A stretch of DNA of 45,169 nucleotides from an uncultured Pirellulaceae bacterium (lineage in GTDB: Bacteria > Planctomycetota > Planctomycetia > Pirellulales > Pirellulaceae), in NCBI GenBank assembly GCA_937921995.1, contig CAKZVF010000260.1, forward strand, positions 1-45,169, written 5' to 3'. Every line of letters starts with the position of its first letter. Positions within the stretch are counted from its first letter, which is position 1. This document shows positions 35,606-44,504 of the stretch, piece by piece. The notes beneath the pieces were generated by a model, which saw only the letters and a program-made list of their open reading frames with translations, had not been told where the DNA came from and ran no database searches. Both the position numbers and the translations under genes were made by a program.

Positions 35606-36492
35606 CCATTCTAAGAGCTGACGGATTAGTCAAAATTTACGGCAGACGGCGCGTCGTCGATGGCGTTTCACTGGAAGTGAACCCCGGCGAGATCGTGGGG
35701 CTGCTGGGGCCAAACGGCGCAGGCAAAACGACGTCGTTCAAAATGATGTGTGGCATCGTCAAGCCCAACCGCGGCAAGGTGTTTCTGCAGGGTAAAGACG
35801 TCACGCAGTGGCCGATGTACCTGCGTTCGCGCGAAGGAGGCATGGGATATCTGCCTCAGAAATCCAGCGTCTTCGCAAAACTAAATTGCGAACAGAACCT
35901 TAAAGGCATGATGCAGTTGCTGGGCTTTTCGCGACGGGATCAGAAAACGCGTTGCCAAGAGTTGCTGGAACAATTCAAAATCACGCACATTCGCAAATCA
36001 AAAGCCGGAGACCTTTCCGGCGGCGAAAGACGACGACTTGAGATCGCCCGATGCTTGGTCTCAAATCCACAAATCATCATGCTCGACGAACCCTTCGCGG
36101 GCATCGACCCGGTTACCGTCCAGAGCATCCAAGTCGTGATCAAGGAACTGGCTCAGCAGGGAATCGCGGTTTTGATTACCGACCACGCAGCGCGTGAGAT
36201 TTTACAGGTTACCGATCGAACCTACGTGGTCAGCGCTGGGCAAATTCTCTGCAGTGGATCGGCCAGCGAAATCGTCCAGCATGACGAAGTGAAAAAGAAA
36301 TATCTGGGCGATATTGAACTGCCGGCCTCCGCCGCCGGTTCAGCGGTCGCCACCCCTGCAGGCAACGCACCTGCAGCGTCTACCGTTCAGCCGCATCGTT
36401 CGCCGGATGGGCCGAAGATCATCTTCTCCAAACCACGGACGCGTAAGACGAACAAGGTCGTCGCGCCGTTTCGTTCCACGGATTTGGATTAA
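35602..36492 (+). CDS. lptB: LptB-like ABC transporter ATPase
   Basis: A 296-residue ABC ATPase of the LptB type, the cytoplasmic motor for lipopolysaccharide transport to the outer membrane with LptFG. Walker A is GPNGAGKTT (36-44); MGYLPQKSSVFAKLNCEQNL, the LSGGERRRLEIAR signature, Walker B IIMLDEPFAGIDP and the switch region ITDHAAREILQVTDRTYV match LptB closely. It carries a C-terminal extension of about 55 residues rich in Ala/Ser/Pro and basic residues absent from typical LptB. Its ATG lies inside the stop of lepB (4-nt overlap). No lptFG or lptC is in the window. Confidence 0.9.
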   Translation: MTILRADGLVKIYGRRRVVDGVSLEVNPGEIVGLLGPNGAGKTTSFKMMCGIVKPNRGKVFLQGKDVTQWPMYLRSREGGMGYLPQKSSVFAKLNCEQNLKGMMQLLGFSRRDQKTRCQELLEQFKITHIRKSKAGDLSGGERRRLEIARCLVSNPQIIMLDEPFAGIDPVTVQSIQVVIKELAQQGIAVLITDHAAREILQVTDRTYVVSAGQILCSGSASEIVQHDEVKKKYLGDIELPASAAGSAVATPAGNAPAASTVQPHRSPDGPKIIFSKPRTRKTNKVVAPFRSTDLD

Positions 36493-36588
36493 TTTGCTCA
36501 TTTCAACCGGGAAAAGTTTGAAACTCGGCATCGCCCTGTTGGGTATCTATCGGTAACTCTGTCCTACTAATCCTACGGGGTTCGCACA

Positions 36589-37125
36589 ATGATCGAATGG
36601 TTTACCGAAGACGCGTTACAACCCATTATCGGCGGTGGTTTTTTGGCAATCTGCCTGCTGGGATTGGCGATTTATTCCGGCGAAAAAGTAATGTATATCG
36701 CGGCTCTGGTGGTGGCGTCGCTGGTGGTGGCGATCGGCGTGATTGAAGCGTCGATTGTGACCGATCGAGAACTTGCGATGGAGTTAATTTACTCCGGAGC
36801 CGACGCCGCCAATGCGAACGATGATCCCAAAATCATTGCTTTGGTTCACCCCGACAAAAAACAATCCATCGACCGTTTGACTCACGAGTTGGAGAGGACG
36901 AATTTCGAGAATCTGCGCATTGTTGGCGTGAAGGGATTTAAGAATCAGGTCGACGCAACCCCTCAAACCGCTTCGGTCAATTTCGTGATCGTGGGATCGG
37001 GAACCCATCAAGGCTATTCAGGTCCGTTTCACTTGGAAGTCGAATTGAAATTGCAAAAGGTCGATGACCAGTGGAAAGTAACCGAATTTGGTTACACCAA
37101 CCCGCGCACGGGAACGAGCCTTTAG
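36589..37125 (+). CDS. Small membrane protein with NTF2/SnoaL-like C-terminal domain
   Basis: A 178-residue protein with two membrane helices (about 10-30 and 33-53) followed by a soluble region of about 120 residues. This reads like an NTF2/SnoaL or DUF4878-type fold: a helix ending ALVHPDKKQSIDRL, then strands around FENLRIVGVKGF, TASVNFVIVGS and FHLEVELKLQKVDDQWKVTEFGY. The pattern of a short lipid-anchored or membrane-tethered cystatin/NTF2-like domain is common and uninformative about role. It sits 96 nt after lptB on the same strand and may be cotranscribed. No family assigned. Confidence 0.65.
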   Translation: MIEWFTEDALQPIIGGGFLAICLLGLAIYSGEKVMYIAALVVASLVVAIGVIEASIVTDRELAMELIYSGADAANANDDPKIIALVHPDKKQSIDRLTHELERTNFENLRIVGVKGFKNQVDATPQTASVNFVIVGSGTHQGYSGPFHLEVELKLQKVDDQWKVTEFGYTNPRTGTSL

Positions 37126-37226
37126 GGGAGCTGCCAGTTCCAATCAGCGTCAAGTTTTTGTCTGCGGTCATCGGAGCCTCTGCCCAAAACACAAACGGCA
37201 CTACCCATCGCCAGTTTAACGACTAG

Positions 37227-37272
37227 CCGGCAGGCGTCAGCTTTCGCCCGGCCAAGCACAATCACCTGCCGG
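37227..37272. repeat. Inverted repeat CCGGCAGG-N30-CCTGCCGG in the terC-proximal gap
   Basis: CCGGCAGG (37227-37234) and CCTGCCGG (37265-37272) pair perfectly, flanking GCGTCAGCTTTCGCCCGG. It lies between the convergent membrane-protein gene and terC. There is no T-run. It may be a dispersed palindrome of this genome, or a weak termination structure for both genes. Confidence 0.45.
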
Positions 37273-37308
37273 ATCGTCGTTTAAAATTGACTACCGCTGA
37301 CAAACGCA

Positions 37309-38289
37309 CTAGGCGTGTTTGTTGTCGGCCAACAACTTCTTTTGATAACGTCCTTGGACAATGTCCGTCAGCACCAACACACCCAGCACGAAGTAGAAAG
37401 TTGTTTTGGTCATCGGCATTACCGGACTACCGAACAAATCGACGTGGGCCAAATGCCCGCCTTCGGAGATCAGCATGATGCCGACGATGAAGAGGATAAA
37501 TAGCCCCAGCACTTCGTACATGCGATTCTTCTCCAAAAAGTTTGCCACTCGGTCGGCCAAATAAACCATCGCCAAACCGCTGATGACGATCGCCGCGGCC
37601 ATCACCCAAAAGACGTTCGTCAGGGCCATCGCGCTGAGGATCGAATCAAACGAGAAAACGACGTTCATCAAGACAATCCAAAAGATGATCATCCCAACCG
37701 ATTTTTTCTTCGCTTCTCCGCCGCCGTGGCTGTCATGCTCCAGCCGCGTCATGTGCCAGATTTCTTTCATCGCCGTATAGATGATGAAAGTCCCACCTAC
37801 TAAAACGATGATACTGTGCAGGTTGAATTTCGCCTTCATAAAATCGTAGTCGAACGAACACACCGAAGTGGTTTCGAACAATTCGCGGAGGTAAACCAGA
37901 ACGCAAAGCAACGCGATTCTCAAAAAGATCGCGATACCAATTCCCCACGCTCGCACCGACGCTCGTTTCTCCGGTGGCGCGTGCTTGGATTCCAGCGAAA
38001 TGTACAGAAGGTTGTCAAATCCCAGAACCGCTTGCAACAGCACCAGCAGGCCGAGGGTTACCAGATTTCCGACCAAGGTATGAGATTGAAGTTCGCCGGC
38101 GCTGTCATGGGTCGCAATCAAATCGGTTGCTTGATGGACGTCATCAGCTTCCGCAGACGCACCCGCAACCGGCGCTTCAAACGGACTTGCCGGCGTCAGC
38201 GCTTCGACCGAACCGGTCAAGAAAGAAACCAGCAGCAAAAGCATAGTTACCGCGATTGCAGATCGGATAAGGATTTTGAAAGTCTTCAT
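37309..38289 (-). CDS. TerC-family membrane protein
   Basis: A 326-residue polytopic membrane protein of the TerC/Alx group, implicated in metal ion (notably manganese) homeostasis and tellurite resistance. Seven or more helices are visible, with family motifs LLQAVLGFDNLLYIS (acidic FDN) and VVFSFDSILSAMALT (FDS), which carry the conserved intramembrane aspartates. The first 40-45 residues form a signal-like helix and a hydrophilic Ala/Glu/Asp/His segment not seen in all members. ATG 38289 is chosen; an extension to 38535 has no membrane-protein character. A J-like protein gene ends 103 nt upstream on the same strand. Confidence 0.85.
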   Translation of the reverse strand: MKTFKILIRSAIAVTMLLLLVSFLTGSVEALTPASPFEAPVAGASAEADDVHQATDLIATHDSAGELQSHTLVGNLVTLGLLVLLQAVLGFDNLLYISLESKHAPPEKRASVRAWGIGIAIFLRIALLCVLVYLRELFETTSVCSFDYDFMKAKFNLHSIIVLVGGTFIIYTAMKEIWHMTRLEHDSHGGGEAKKKSVGMIIFWIVLMNVVFSFDSILSAMALTNVFWVMAAAIVISGLAMVYLADRVANFLEKNRMYEVLGLFILFIVGIMLISEGGHLAHVDLFGSPVMPMTKTTFYFVLGVLVLTDIVQGRYQKKLLADNKHA

Positions 38290-38392
38290 TGAGCAATTCC
38301 GGGGGAGTGGGGAACCTGGTGTTGAAAACCAAGTGCATTCAATCAGCCGGAATTTTATCAGGACTTCAAAACCTTGAAAACGCCAGCCCCAC

Positions 38393-40693
38393 TTACTTTG
38401 ACGCCTGTGAAAGCTGTTCGGCCATTGCTGCCAACTGGCCACTTTTGAGACCAATCGCAATCTTTCCCACGCTTTGGACCAATTTCTCACGCATTGGCCG
38501 GGTGAAGTTTGGATTGCCTCCAAATTGTTTGACAAAGTTGATCATTTGACGCGCGATTTGATCTTGGAAACGGGGGTCTTTTGCGTTTTTGGCGATATGC
38601 AGAATCGGATCCACAAACGACTTGTTGAAGTCGACTTCGGTACAGCAATTGTTCAGTTCGCGGTTGACGAACATGAGATCTGCGGATCTGAGTCCTTTTT
38701 TGATCATCGCAACGGCGTCCCAGAGACGGCAAATGCGCGTGGCATCGTCCTTGGTAGGATTGATGGTCAGTTTATAAATAAGTGCATCGACCTGATCCAT
38801 GGGCACGCTTGGGGGATCATCGTAGCCAAGACGCTCGCGACTGTCAGCGATGAGTTCGTCGAATTGTTCGTCACTGAAGGGGGGAAGTTTTTTCTCGGGC
38901 AAGCCCAGCTTCAACCAATCTGGTTCCGTGAAGTCAGCGATCGCTTGGCTCTCCAAATCAAAGCCATCCATCTTGACCAAGTCTAGAATTTGATTTTGCT
39001 TTTGCTTCAAATGATCGTATTGCTCGGCCATCACACCCAAATACGCTGCTTGGGCCAGATTCCAACGCGGCACGCTTTCCTTGGATCCACGGTCTCCCAA
39101 AGTAATCGCCAGCATCGGCGTTAAATTGGAATAGCGAATCCGTTCGTTTTGACCGGCGACTCGGAGCACGATATCCTCTTCGGACCCTTCGACCAGCGCC
39201 ATTGTTTTATCGCCAAGGATGATCGAATCTCCGCCGGCGGTCTCGATCGAAGAAGACTTAACTTGCTCCCAAAAATCATCCACCCAGCCAATGACCTGAT
39301 CGTTGGTTTCAGCCGCGCGGATTAAACCCTGCTGCGGCGGCGCTACTGATTTGGCATTAGCAATTTCGTAACGCTTAAGAAGTTCTTTTACATCGCTATT
39401 GAAATGATTCGCCAAGTTCCGATCCTGCCGAAACAAGGCATCGCGACTGCGGTGAAGCGCCAGCCGGATCGAATTCAACGTTGCGTTGTCTAAGGTACGC
39501 TCGGTTGCCGCTTGCCCGTCTTCCACTTTCGTTTTTTCGGTCAAGGAATCTTCCGCGCCTGCTTTCTTGGCGTTGTCTTGATCAGCGTCATCTGATTCAC
39601 TTCGATCATTTCCGGATTCCTTTCTCATCTCCTTCATAAATTCGCCCTTCGACATGCTGCCGGTTTCGCCGCCCGTGGTCATGCTGCCGTTGTTTTCCGG
39701 AACCTTAAGTGGCGGCATGCCACCTTCGGGAATTTCCATATCCGGGTCTTCATCGCCTTTGTATTCAATCGCGTGGACGGGAGTCTTGGGAACCTTCAGC
39801 GATTCGCCGGTCGATCCTTCCACGCCAGCCGGCGAAGATGCCTTCGGCGCGTTGGCGCTAGAGGAATTTCCAGCGGCATTTGAACCATCCTGAGAAACTT
39901 TCATTTGCTCCTGAAGCCCCGGAACAAGTTCAAAGATGTTGCTGTATTTCGTCATGATGGAGACCAGCCCCCCGACGCCACCGACTAGCAGCGTCAACAC
40001 GACGATCGGTACCACCCAACTGCGGCTGGTTTTCCGTTTCTTTGCATAGACTTTGATCTGCGGTTCCGCGTCAAGGTTGTCGAAATTCGGGCCCGATTGT
40101 CCCTCAGAAGCATCAATCACCGAAAACCCCGCCGCAACATTGTCGCCGTCTGAGACGCCATGAGTAGCCGACACCGGCATGGCCATTGGGATTGCGGAAG
40201 GTATTTCGGAGGGTGGATTGGCCGTCGGGTTCGCAGGTGGTTTTACCGGTTGAGTTCCAGCACTGGCAGTCAACGGTGGAGAAGGCGGTGGCGGAGCCAA
40301 CGGTGTCCCGGACGCGTTGGCGACGGGTTGATCTGAGGCCGTGTTTTTAGGCGCAGTCGGATTCGGCGGCGGCGCCGTTGCCTTCTTTTGAGCGGCGGCG
40401 GTGGCGACTAATGCGTTAAGATATTTTTTTCGTTTCTCTGGAGATATTACCGTCTCGTGAGCCAATACGATCTTTGCGTGCAGTTTCTGTTTGAATACCT
40501 TCTCAGCATCATTTTTTGGTTCCACCGCTTTCAGCTTCTGAATCAGCGCTTTAGCAGACGCAACCGCCTTCTGCTTGATCGCCGCTTCGTCTTGGGATCG
40601 CGGGTCGACCCCCAGAAGCTGGAACAAGTTTGGATTGGTTAGATTGGGATGTAACCCCAGCCACAATTGATACGGATTCTGTTTCTTAGCCAT
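38393..40693 (-). CDS. Large membrane protein with J-like N-terminal domain
   Basis: A 766-residue protein. Residues about 1-95 resemble a J-like helical module often found at the N-terminus of planctomycete proteins: NPYQLWLGLHPNLTNPNLFQLLGVDP, then KLHAKIVLAHETVISPEKRKKYL; there is no HPD motif, so it is unlikely to stimulate an Hsp70. Residues about 100-210 are Pro/Ala/Thr/Ser-rich and one membrane helix spans about 226-247. The C-terminal region (about 250-766) carries acidic, low-complexity stretches and then mostly helical sequence. Function unknown; it may link a cytoplasmic helical module to an envelope-facing domain. It is followed by terC on the same strand. Confidence 0.7.
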   Translation of the reverse strand: MAKKQNPYQLWLGLHPNLTNPNLFQLLGVDPRSQDEAAIKQKAVASAKALIQKLKAVEPKNDAEKVFKQKLHAKIVLAHETVISPEKRKKYLNALVATAAAQKKATAPPPNPTAPKNTASDQPVANASGTPLAPPPPSPPLTASAGTQPVKPPANPTANPPSEIPSAIPMAMPVSATHGVSDGDNVAAGFSVIDASEGQSGPNFDNLDAEPQIKVYAKKRKTSRSWVVPIVVLTLLVGGVGGLVSIMTKYSNIFELVPGLQEQMKVSQDGSNAAGNSSSANAPKASSPAGVEGSTGESLKVPKTPVHAIEYKGDEDPDMEIPEGGMPPLKVPENNGSMTTGGETGSMSKGEFMKEMRKESGNDRSESDDADQDNAKKAGAEDSLTEKTKVEDGQAATERTLDNATLNSIRLALHRSRDALFRQDRNLANHFNSDVKELLKRYEIANAKSVAPPQQGLIRAAETNDQVIGWVDDFWEQVKSSSIETAGGDSIILGDKTMALVEGSEEDIVLRVAGQNERIRYSNLTPMLAITLGDRGSKESVPRWNLAQAAYLGVMAEQYDHLKQKQNQILDLVKMDGFDLESQAIADFTEPDWLKLGLPEKKLPPFSDEQFDELIADSRERLGYDDPPSVPMDQVDALIYKLTINPTKDDATRICRLWDAVAMIKKGLRSADLMFVNRELNNCCTEVDFNKSFVDPILHIAKNAKDPRFQDQIARQMINFVKQFGGNPNFTRPMREKLVQSVGKIAIGLKSGQLAAMAEQLSQASK

Positions 40694-40894
40694 CGGATCG
40701 TTTGATGCGGTGAAAACAAATGAATAAGGCGCATAAGAACGTATTCGTCACGTCCCCATATTGGAATTTTATTCTATAATTCACCCTTAATACTAACGCA
40801 TCCGCGTTACAGTTTCCACATTCCCGAAAAACAATGGGCTTACCAGACGTGCTCCTTCGCCGTGGAAACCTCCTCAATTTTGACCTTTGAACCG

Positions 40895-42715
40895 ATGGAA
40901 ACACAATCGCCGCCGACCATGCCAGAAACCTTTGTCAATATTTCCGCCTATAAATTCGTTCCGATCGAAGAACCTGCGGCAGTGAAAGCCGACCTGTTGC
41001 CGCTCTGCCGCGGCCTGGGCCTCAAAGGGACGATTCTTGTTTCCACCGAGGGCATCAACATGTTCGTGGCCGGGACACGCCAAGCCATCGACGCCTATCT
41101 TGAACACCTGACGAAGTACCCGGACTTTGACAATCTTCCCGTCAAAGAAAGTCTCAGCGACCACCAACCCTTCAGCCGGATGCTGGTGCGAATTAAAAAG
41201 GAGATCATTTCGATGGGTGTTGAGTCCATCGTTCCGGCGGTACGCACCAGCCCGAAGCTCACCAGCGCTCAATTGAAACAGTGGCTGGATGAGGGCAAGG
41301 ACATCACGCTGCTGGATGTTCGCAACGACTACGAAGTCGAAGTTGGCACCTTTGAAACAGCAACACCGATCGGCGTCGATCACTTTCGCCAATTTCCGGA
41401 TGCGATCAAAGCTTTGCCTGAAGATGCCAAACAAAAACCGGTGGTGATGTTTTGCACCGGCGGAATTCGCTGTGAAAAGGCCGGTCCGCTGATGCAAGAG
41501 AATGGTTTCGATCAAGTCTACCAGTTGGACGGCGGCATCCTGCGTTACTTCGAAGAGGTTGGCGGCGACCACTACGACGGCGATTGTTTTGTTTTCGACA
41601 AACGCGTCGCCGTTGACCCAAGCTTGTCCGAAACCGATGCCCAACAGTGCTACGCGTGCCAAACGGTTTTGACACCAGCCGACCAACAGTCCGACCTTTA
41701 TCGCCCGCCGCATAGCTGCCCGCACTGCTTCCAAACGCCCGAGCAAAAATGCGCGGCGGCGGCCAGAACCAGAACCGAGGCTTTGCAGTCGGCTGTGGAT
41801 CCTCTGCCGGGTTCGATTGCCTACGATAATGTGCGGCCTATGAATGTGCCCCTGCGTTTTGACCAAAAACGAGTGATTGATTTCTTGGTCGCAATGCACG
41901 CCACATTGGACGAAGCGTTTTGGCAAGAGCGACTCGACGACCAGCGGATTACTTATAAAGGCCAACCGATAACGGCCGACACGATCGTTAGGGCCGGTTG
42001 GCGAATAGAGCATTTAACGCCACAGGCAACCGAACCGCCGGTCACCGCCGATGTAAAAATCATCCACGAAGACGAAGCGATCGTCGTCGTCGATAAACCG
42101 GCTCCGTTGCCGATGCATCCTTGCGGCCGATTCAATCGCAACACGCTCAGCTATTTCCTAAGCCTGGTCTACAACGACTATCAACTTCGGCAGATTCATC
42201 GTTTGGATGCAAACACGACCGGCGTTGTGGTCTACGCAACGAAGAAACGTCACTCGCGCGTTCTTTTCCCTCAATTCAAAAACGCGACCGTCGGTAAGAC
42301 TTATTTGGCAAGAGTTTCCGGTCATTGTCCCGATGACACCTTTGAGTGCGACCAACCCATTTCAACCGAAACCTCAACAGTAGGTACTCGCGCCGTCAGC
42401 GCCGACGGCCAATCGGCTTTCACGTCCTTTGAGGTGCTCGAGCGCCGCGCCGATGGAACGTCACTTGTCGTTTGCCGCCCCAAGACGGGCCGGACCAATC
42501 AGATCCGAATTCACCTCGCGCATTTAGGTTTTCCCATTGTCGGCGATCCTGCCTACGGACGCGATTTGGCATCCAACGACGATGCTGAAACGACCAAACA
42601 AACGCTGACCGTTGACGATCCGCCCATGTGTTTGCACGCGTGGAAAATCGAATTCGATCACCCCGAAACCGGTAAACGCGTAACCTATGAAACACCACGA
42701 CCCGAATGGGGGTAA
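40895..42715 (+). CDS. tRNA U34 hydroxylase (TrhO/YceA rhodanese) fused to RluA-type pseudouridine synthase
   Basis: A 606-residue two-domain RNA-modifying enzyme. The first about 300 residues are TrhO, which hydroxylates tRNA U34: TFVNISAYKF, STEGINMFVAG, the rhodanese loop VVMFCTGGIRCEKA with catalytic Cys187 and QLDGGILRYFEEVG, then a cysteine cluster (Cys252/255, Cys275/278). The second about 300 are an RluA pseudouridine synthase: a short S4-like lead (RVIDFLVAMHATLDEAFWQER), IHEDEAIVVVDKPAPLPMHP, the catalytic HRLDANTTGVVVYA with Asp438, and KTGRTNQIRIHLAHLGFPIVGDPAYG. Starts possible at 40862 (GTG), 40895 or 40919 (ATG); 40895 is used. Such a fusion would place hydroxylation and pseudouridylation on one polypeptide. 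Confidence 0.88.
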   Translation: METQSPPTMPETFVNISAYKFVPIEEPAAVKADLLPLCRGLGLKGTILVSTEGINMFVAGTRQAIDAYLEHLTKYPDFDNLPVKESLSDHQPFSRMLVRIKKEIISMGVESIVPAVRTSPKLTSAQLKQWLDEGKDITLLDVRNDYEVEVGTFETATPIGVDHFRQFPDAIKALPEDAKQKPVVMFCTGGIRCEKAGPLMQENGFDQVYQLDGGILRYFEEVGGDHYDGDCFVFDKRVAVDPSLSETDAQQCYACQTVLTPADQQSDLYRPPHSCPHCFQTPEQKCAAAARTRTEALQSAVDPLPGSIAYDNVRPMNVPLRFDQKRVIDFLVAMHATLDEAFWQERLDDQRITYKGQPITADTIVRAGWRIEHLTPQATEPPVTADVKIIHEDEAIVVVDKPAPLPMHPCGRFNRNTLSYFLSLVYNDYQLRQIHRLDANTTGVVVYATKKRHSRVLFPQFKNATVGKTYLARVSGHCPDDTFECDQPISTETSTVGTRAVSADGQSAFTSFEVLERRADGTSLVVCRPKTGRTNQIRIHLAHLGFPIVGDPAYGRDLASNDDAETTKQTLTVDDPPMCLHAWKIEFDHPETGKRVTYETPRPEWG

Positions 42716-42851
42716 GCGAAGTAGGTTACGCACTCTTGCCCGTCCAAAGATTGCAATCTCGGCAAAGCGCGACCACCGATCGACGACGAATTCAACGTAC
42801 CTCTATCACCTGAAAACGGGTTGTCGTAACGTACCCATCAAAGGCTAACCC

Positions 42852-43409
42852 GTGCTGAAGTATCTGATTCCAAGCTTTCCCCTTCGCGACCTGCCAATCA
42901 TGTTGGGTTTGGCGTGTCTGGGATCACTGATTGCCGGCGTCTATGGGATCTTCCACGACCAAATCACCTATGCGATCGGACCGGAATATTTCATCAACTT
43001 TAAATTCGAGCAGTTCCAATGGGCGAACGTCGGACTCGGCAATACCGTTTTCGTTTCCTGCATCGGGTTCTTGGCCACTTGGTGGGTCGGTTTAGTCTGC
43101 GGTTGGATTCTGGCGCGGCGAATGATTCCCAATCAAAACCGCCGTGTTGCGATTGGAAAAGTTTTCACCGGCTTTGGAATCATCTTTGCAACCGGAATGC
43201 TGTTCGGTGTCGGCGGATACCTCTACGGAAACTTCCGTGGCCCAGAAGCAGACTACTCCGCTTGGATCAACGTACTGGATCGACTTGGCGTGATGGATCA
43301 TTGGGCATTTATGCGAGTCGCCTATATCCATAACGCCGGTTACCTTGGAGGTCTGGTTGGACTCATCCTGACCTTCATTTTCCTATCGAAGGAAGAGAAC
43401 AGCGAGTAA
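42852..43409 (+). CDS. Four-helix membrane protein, unknown
   Basis: A 185-residue integral membrane protein with four predicted helices: about 16-35, 63-88, 104-124 and 158-178. The stretch AIGPEYFINFKFEQF in the first loop and YIHNAGYLGGLVG before the last helix look conserved-protein-like, but I cannot name the family. The start is GTG 42852. It is followed 6 nt later by another small membrane protein, and the two are probably translated from one message. Confidence 0.7.
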   Translation: MLKYLIPSFPLRDLPIMLGLACLGSLIAGVYGIFHDQITYAIGPEYFINFKFEQFQWANVGLGNTVFVSCIGFLATWWVGLVCGWILARRMIPNQNRRVAIGKVFTGFGIIFATGMLFGVGGYLYGNFRGPEADYSAWINVLDRLGVMDHWAFMRVAYIHNAGYLGGLVGLILTFIFLSKEENSE

Positions 43410-43415
43410 TATTAA

Positions 43416-43799
43416 ATGGCAACATCGAACGACAAAATTCTATGGACGGACTGCCTTGGCGGTCTTTTCGTGGGAACGGTTGTGCTCTTGATCCATCCGT
43501 TGCTCAGCCAATGGGAGAATCTGCCGGTCGGCGTTATCATTGCGATGGGCTGCACCAATCTCTTGTACGGTTCCTATTCGCTCTACGTCACCACACGCAA
43601 TCCTAGACCGCGCGTTTTGGTTTCGATCCTTGCTGCGGCGAACATGTTTTGGTTGCTGGTTTGCATTGGCATCGTGGTCAGCTTCCGAACAGAGATCGCG
43701 CCGCTGGGGATTTTGCTCGTGCTGGGCGAGGGCGTTTATGTCAGCCTATTGGGCTTCACCGAGTGGCGATGGCGCGATTCGTTGTCGGACAATCGCTAA
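43416..43799 (+). CDS. Small membrane protein, unknown
   Basis: A 127-residue hydrophobic protein with about four helices (about 12-30, 36-56, 67-89 and 94-111) and charged ends. It begins 6 nt after the stop of the preceding membrane-protein gene, suggesting an operon and perhaps a joint complex. No family or motif recognised. Confidence 0.65.
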   Translation: MATSNDKILWTDCLGGLFVGTVVLLIHPLLSQWENLPVGVIIAMGCTNLLYGSYSLYVTTRNPRPRVLVSILAAANMFWLLVCIGIVVSFRTEIAPLGILLVLGEGVYVSLLGFTEWRWRDSLSDNR

Positions 43800-43881
43800 T
43801 TCGGTCTGCCCCAACGCAACAATCGGGCGCGGCAGGTAGAGGCGACGCAAAGAAGAAGGCAAACACCAAAACTGACCGCCC

Positions 43882-43914
43882 GAAAAAGAAAAAGGCTTGG
43901 AGAATGTCCAAGCC
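43882..43914 (-). terminator. Rho-independent terminator of tRNA-Lys
   Basis: On the minus strand GGCTTGGA (complement of 43907-43914) pairs with TCCAAGCC (complement of 43894-43901) around a 5-nt loop, followed by TTTTTCTTTTT (43883-43893). It lies 30 nt beyond the 3' end of the tRNA gene. Confidence 0.85.
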
Positions 43915-43943
43915 ATCACGGTCGCCGATAAAGACTGAAAAAA

Positions 43944-44016
<73 letters not shown>

Positions 44017-44057
44017 AATTGACTGATTCGCCAAGGGCGTTTCAATCAAGTTGCAGT

Positions 44058-44086
44058 AAGATGCCCGATGTTCCCCTTAGTGTCAA
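44058..44086 (-). promoter_or_regulatory. Possible promoter of tRNA-Lys
   Basis: On the minus strand a perfect -35 TTGACA (44081-44086) is followed after 17 nt by CATCTT (44058-44063), a weak -10 with 3 of 6 consensus bases, about 41 nt upstream of the tRNA 5' end. The -35 and spacing are good; the -10 is the weak part. Confidence 0.4.
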
Positions 44087-44504
44087 GGGCCAAGCCAAGG
44101 GTTCGCAAAAACTTTCGAAAAAGGTGAGCAAAATCCTTTTATCCCGGACTTCTTAAGCCCCGTTGGCAAAGGTCCAGCGAGACAACCTTTGCAAACACGG
44201 CGGGTTGATCGCAGACAAACTGGACAACTCAAATCATCGGCAAACTCAGCCTCAGGAGTTCAGCAAGCCCTGTCGAGGGTTGTCCGGCAAAGTTGTCCAA
44301 GCCAAAAAAAATCGTCACGACCGAATTTGAAATTCAGAACGTGCCGACAACCTTGGTCAACGTCTCTTTAACCGATAGATCAACCGCCTTTTTCGTCATC
44401 TATTAACACCCGCAAACCGGGATGATTGCATCGCAGGTCAGCAATTGCGCGTTAAAAATCAGACCAAAAGTACTCAACACGGCAAAGAACAACATTCTCG
44501 AACA
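44087..44504. other. Non-coding gap with hairpin, no gene recognised
   Basis: About 420 nt. GCAAAGGT (44166-44173) pairs with ACCTTTGC (44185-44192). Short strings such as GTTGTCC and GGACAAC recur at 44219-44300 and could form more pairing. No T-run terminator or known RNA structure was recognised; frames here show no protein character. Confidence 0.4.

Noticed and set aside
38290..38535. N-terminal extension of terC to 38535
   Set aside because: It would overlap the J-like protein gene's end (38393), and the added sequence is not membrane-like. ATG 38289 starts with a normal signal-like helix.
40874..42013. Long minus-strand frame of 379 codons opposite the TrhO-RluA gene
   Set aside because: It is the complement of a gene with clear catalytic motifs in its own frame. 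The translation is rich in Arg, His and Phe without domain character.
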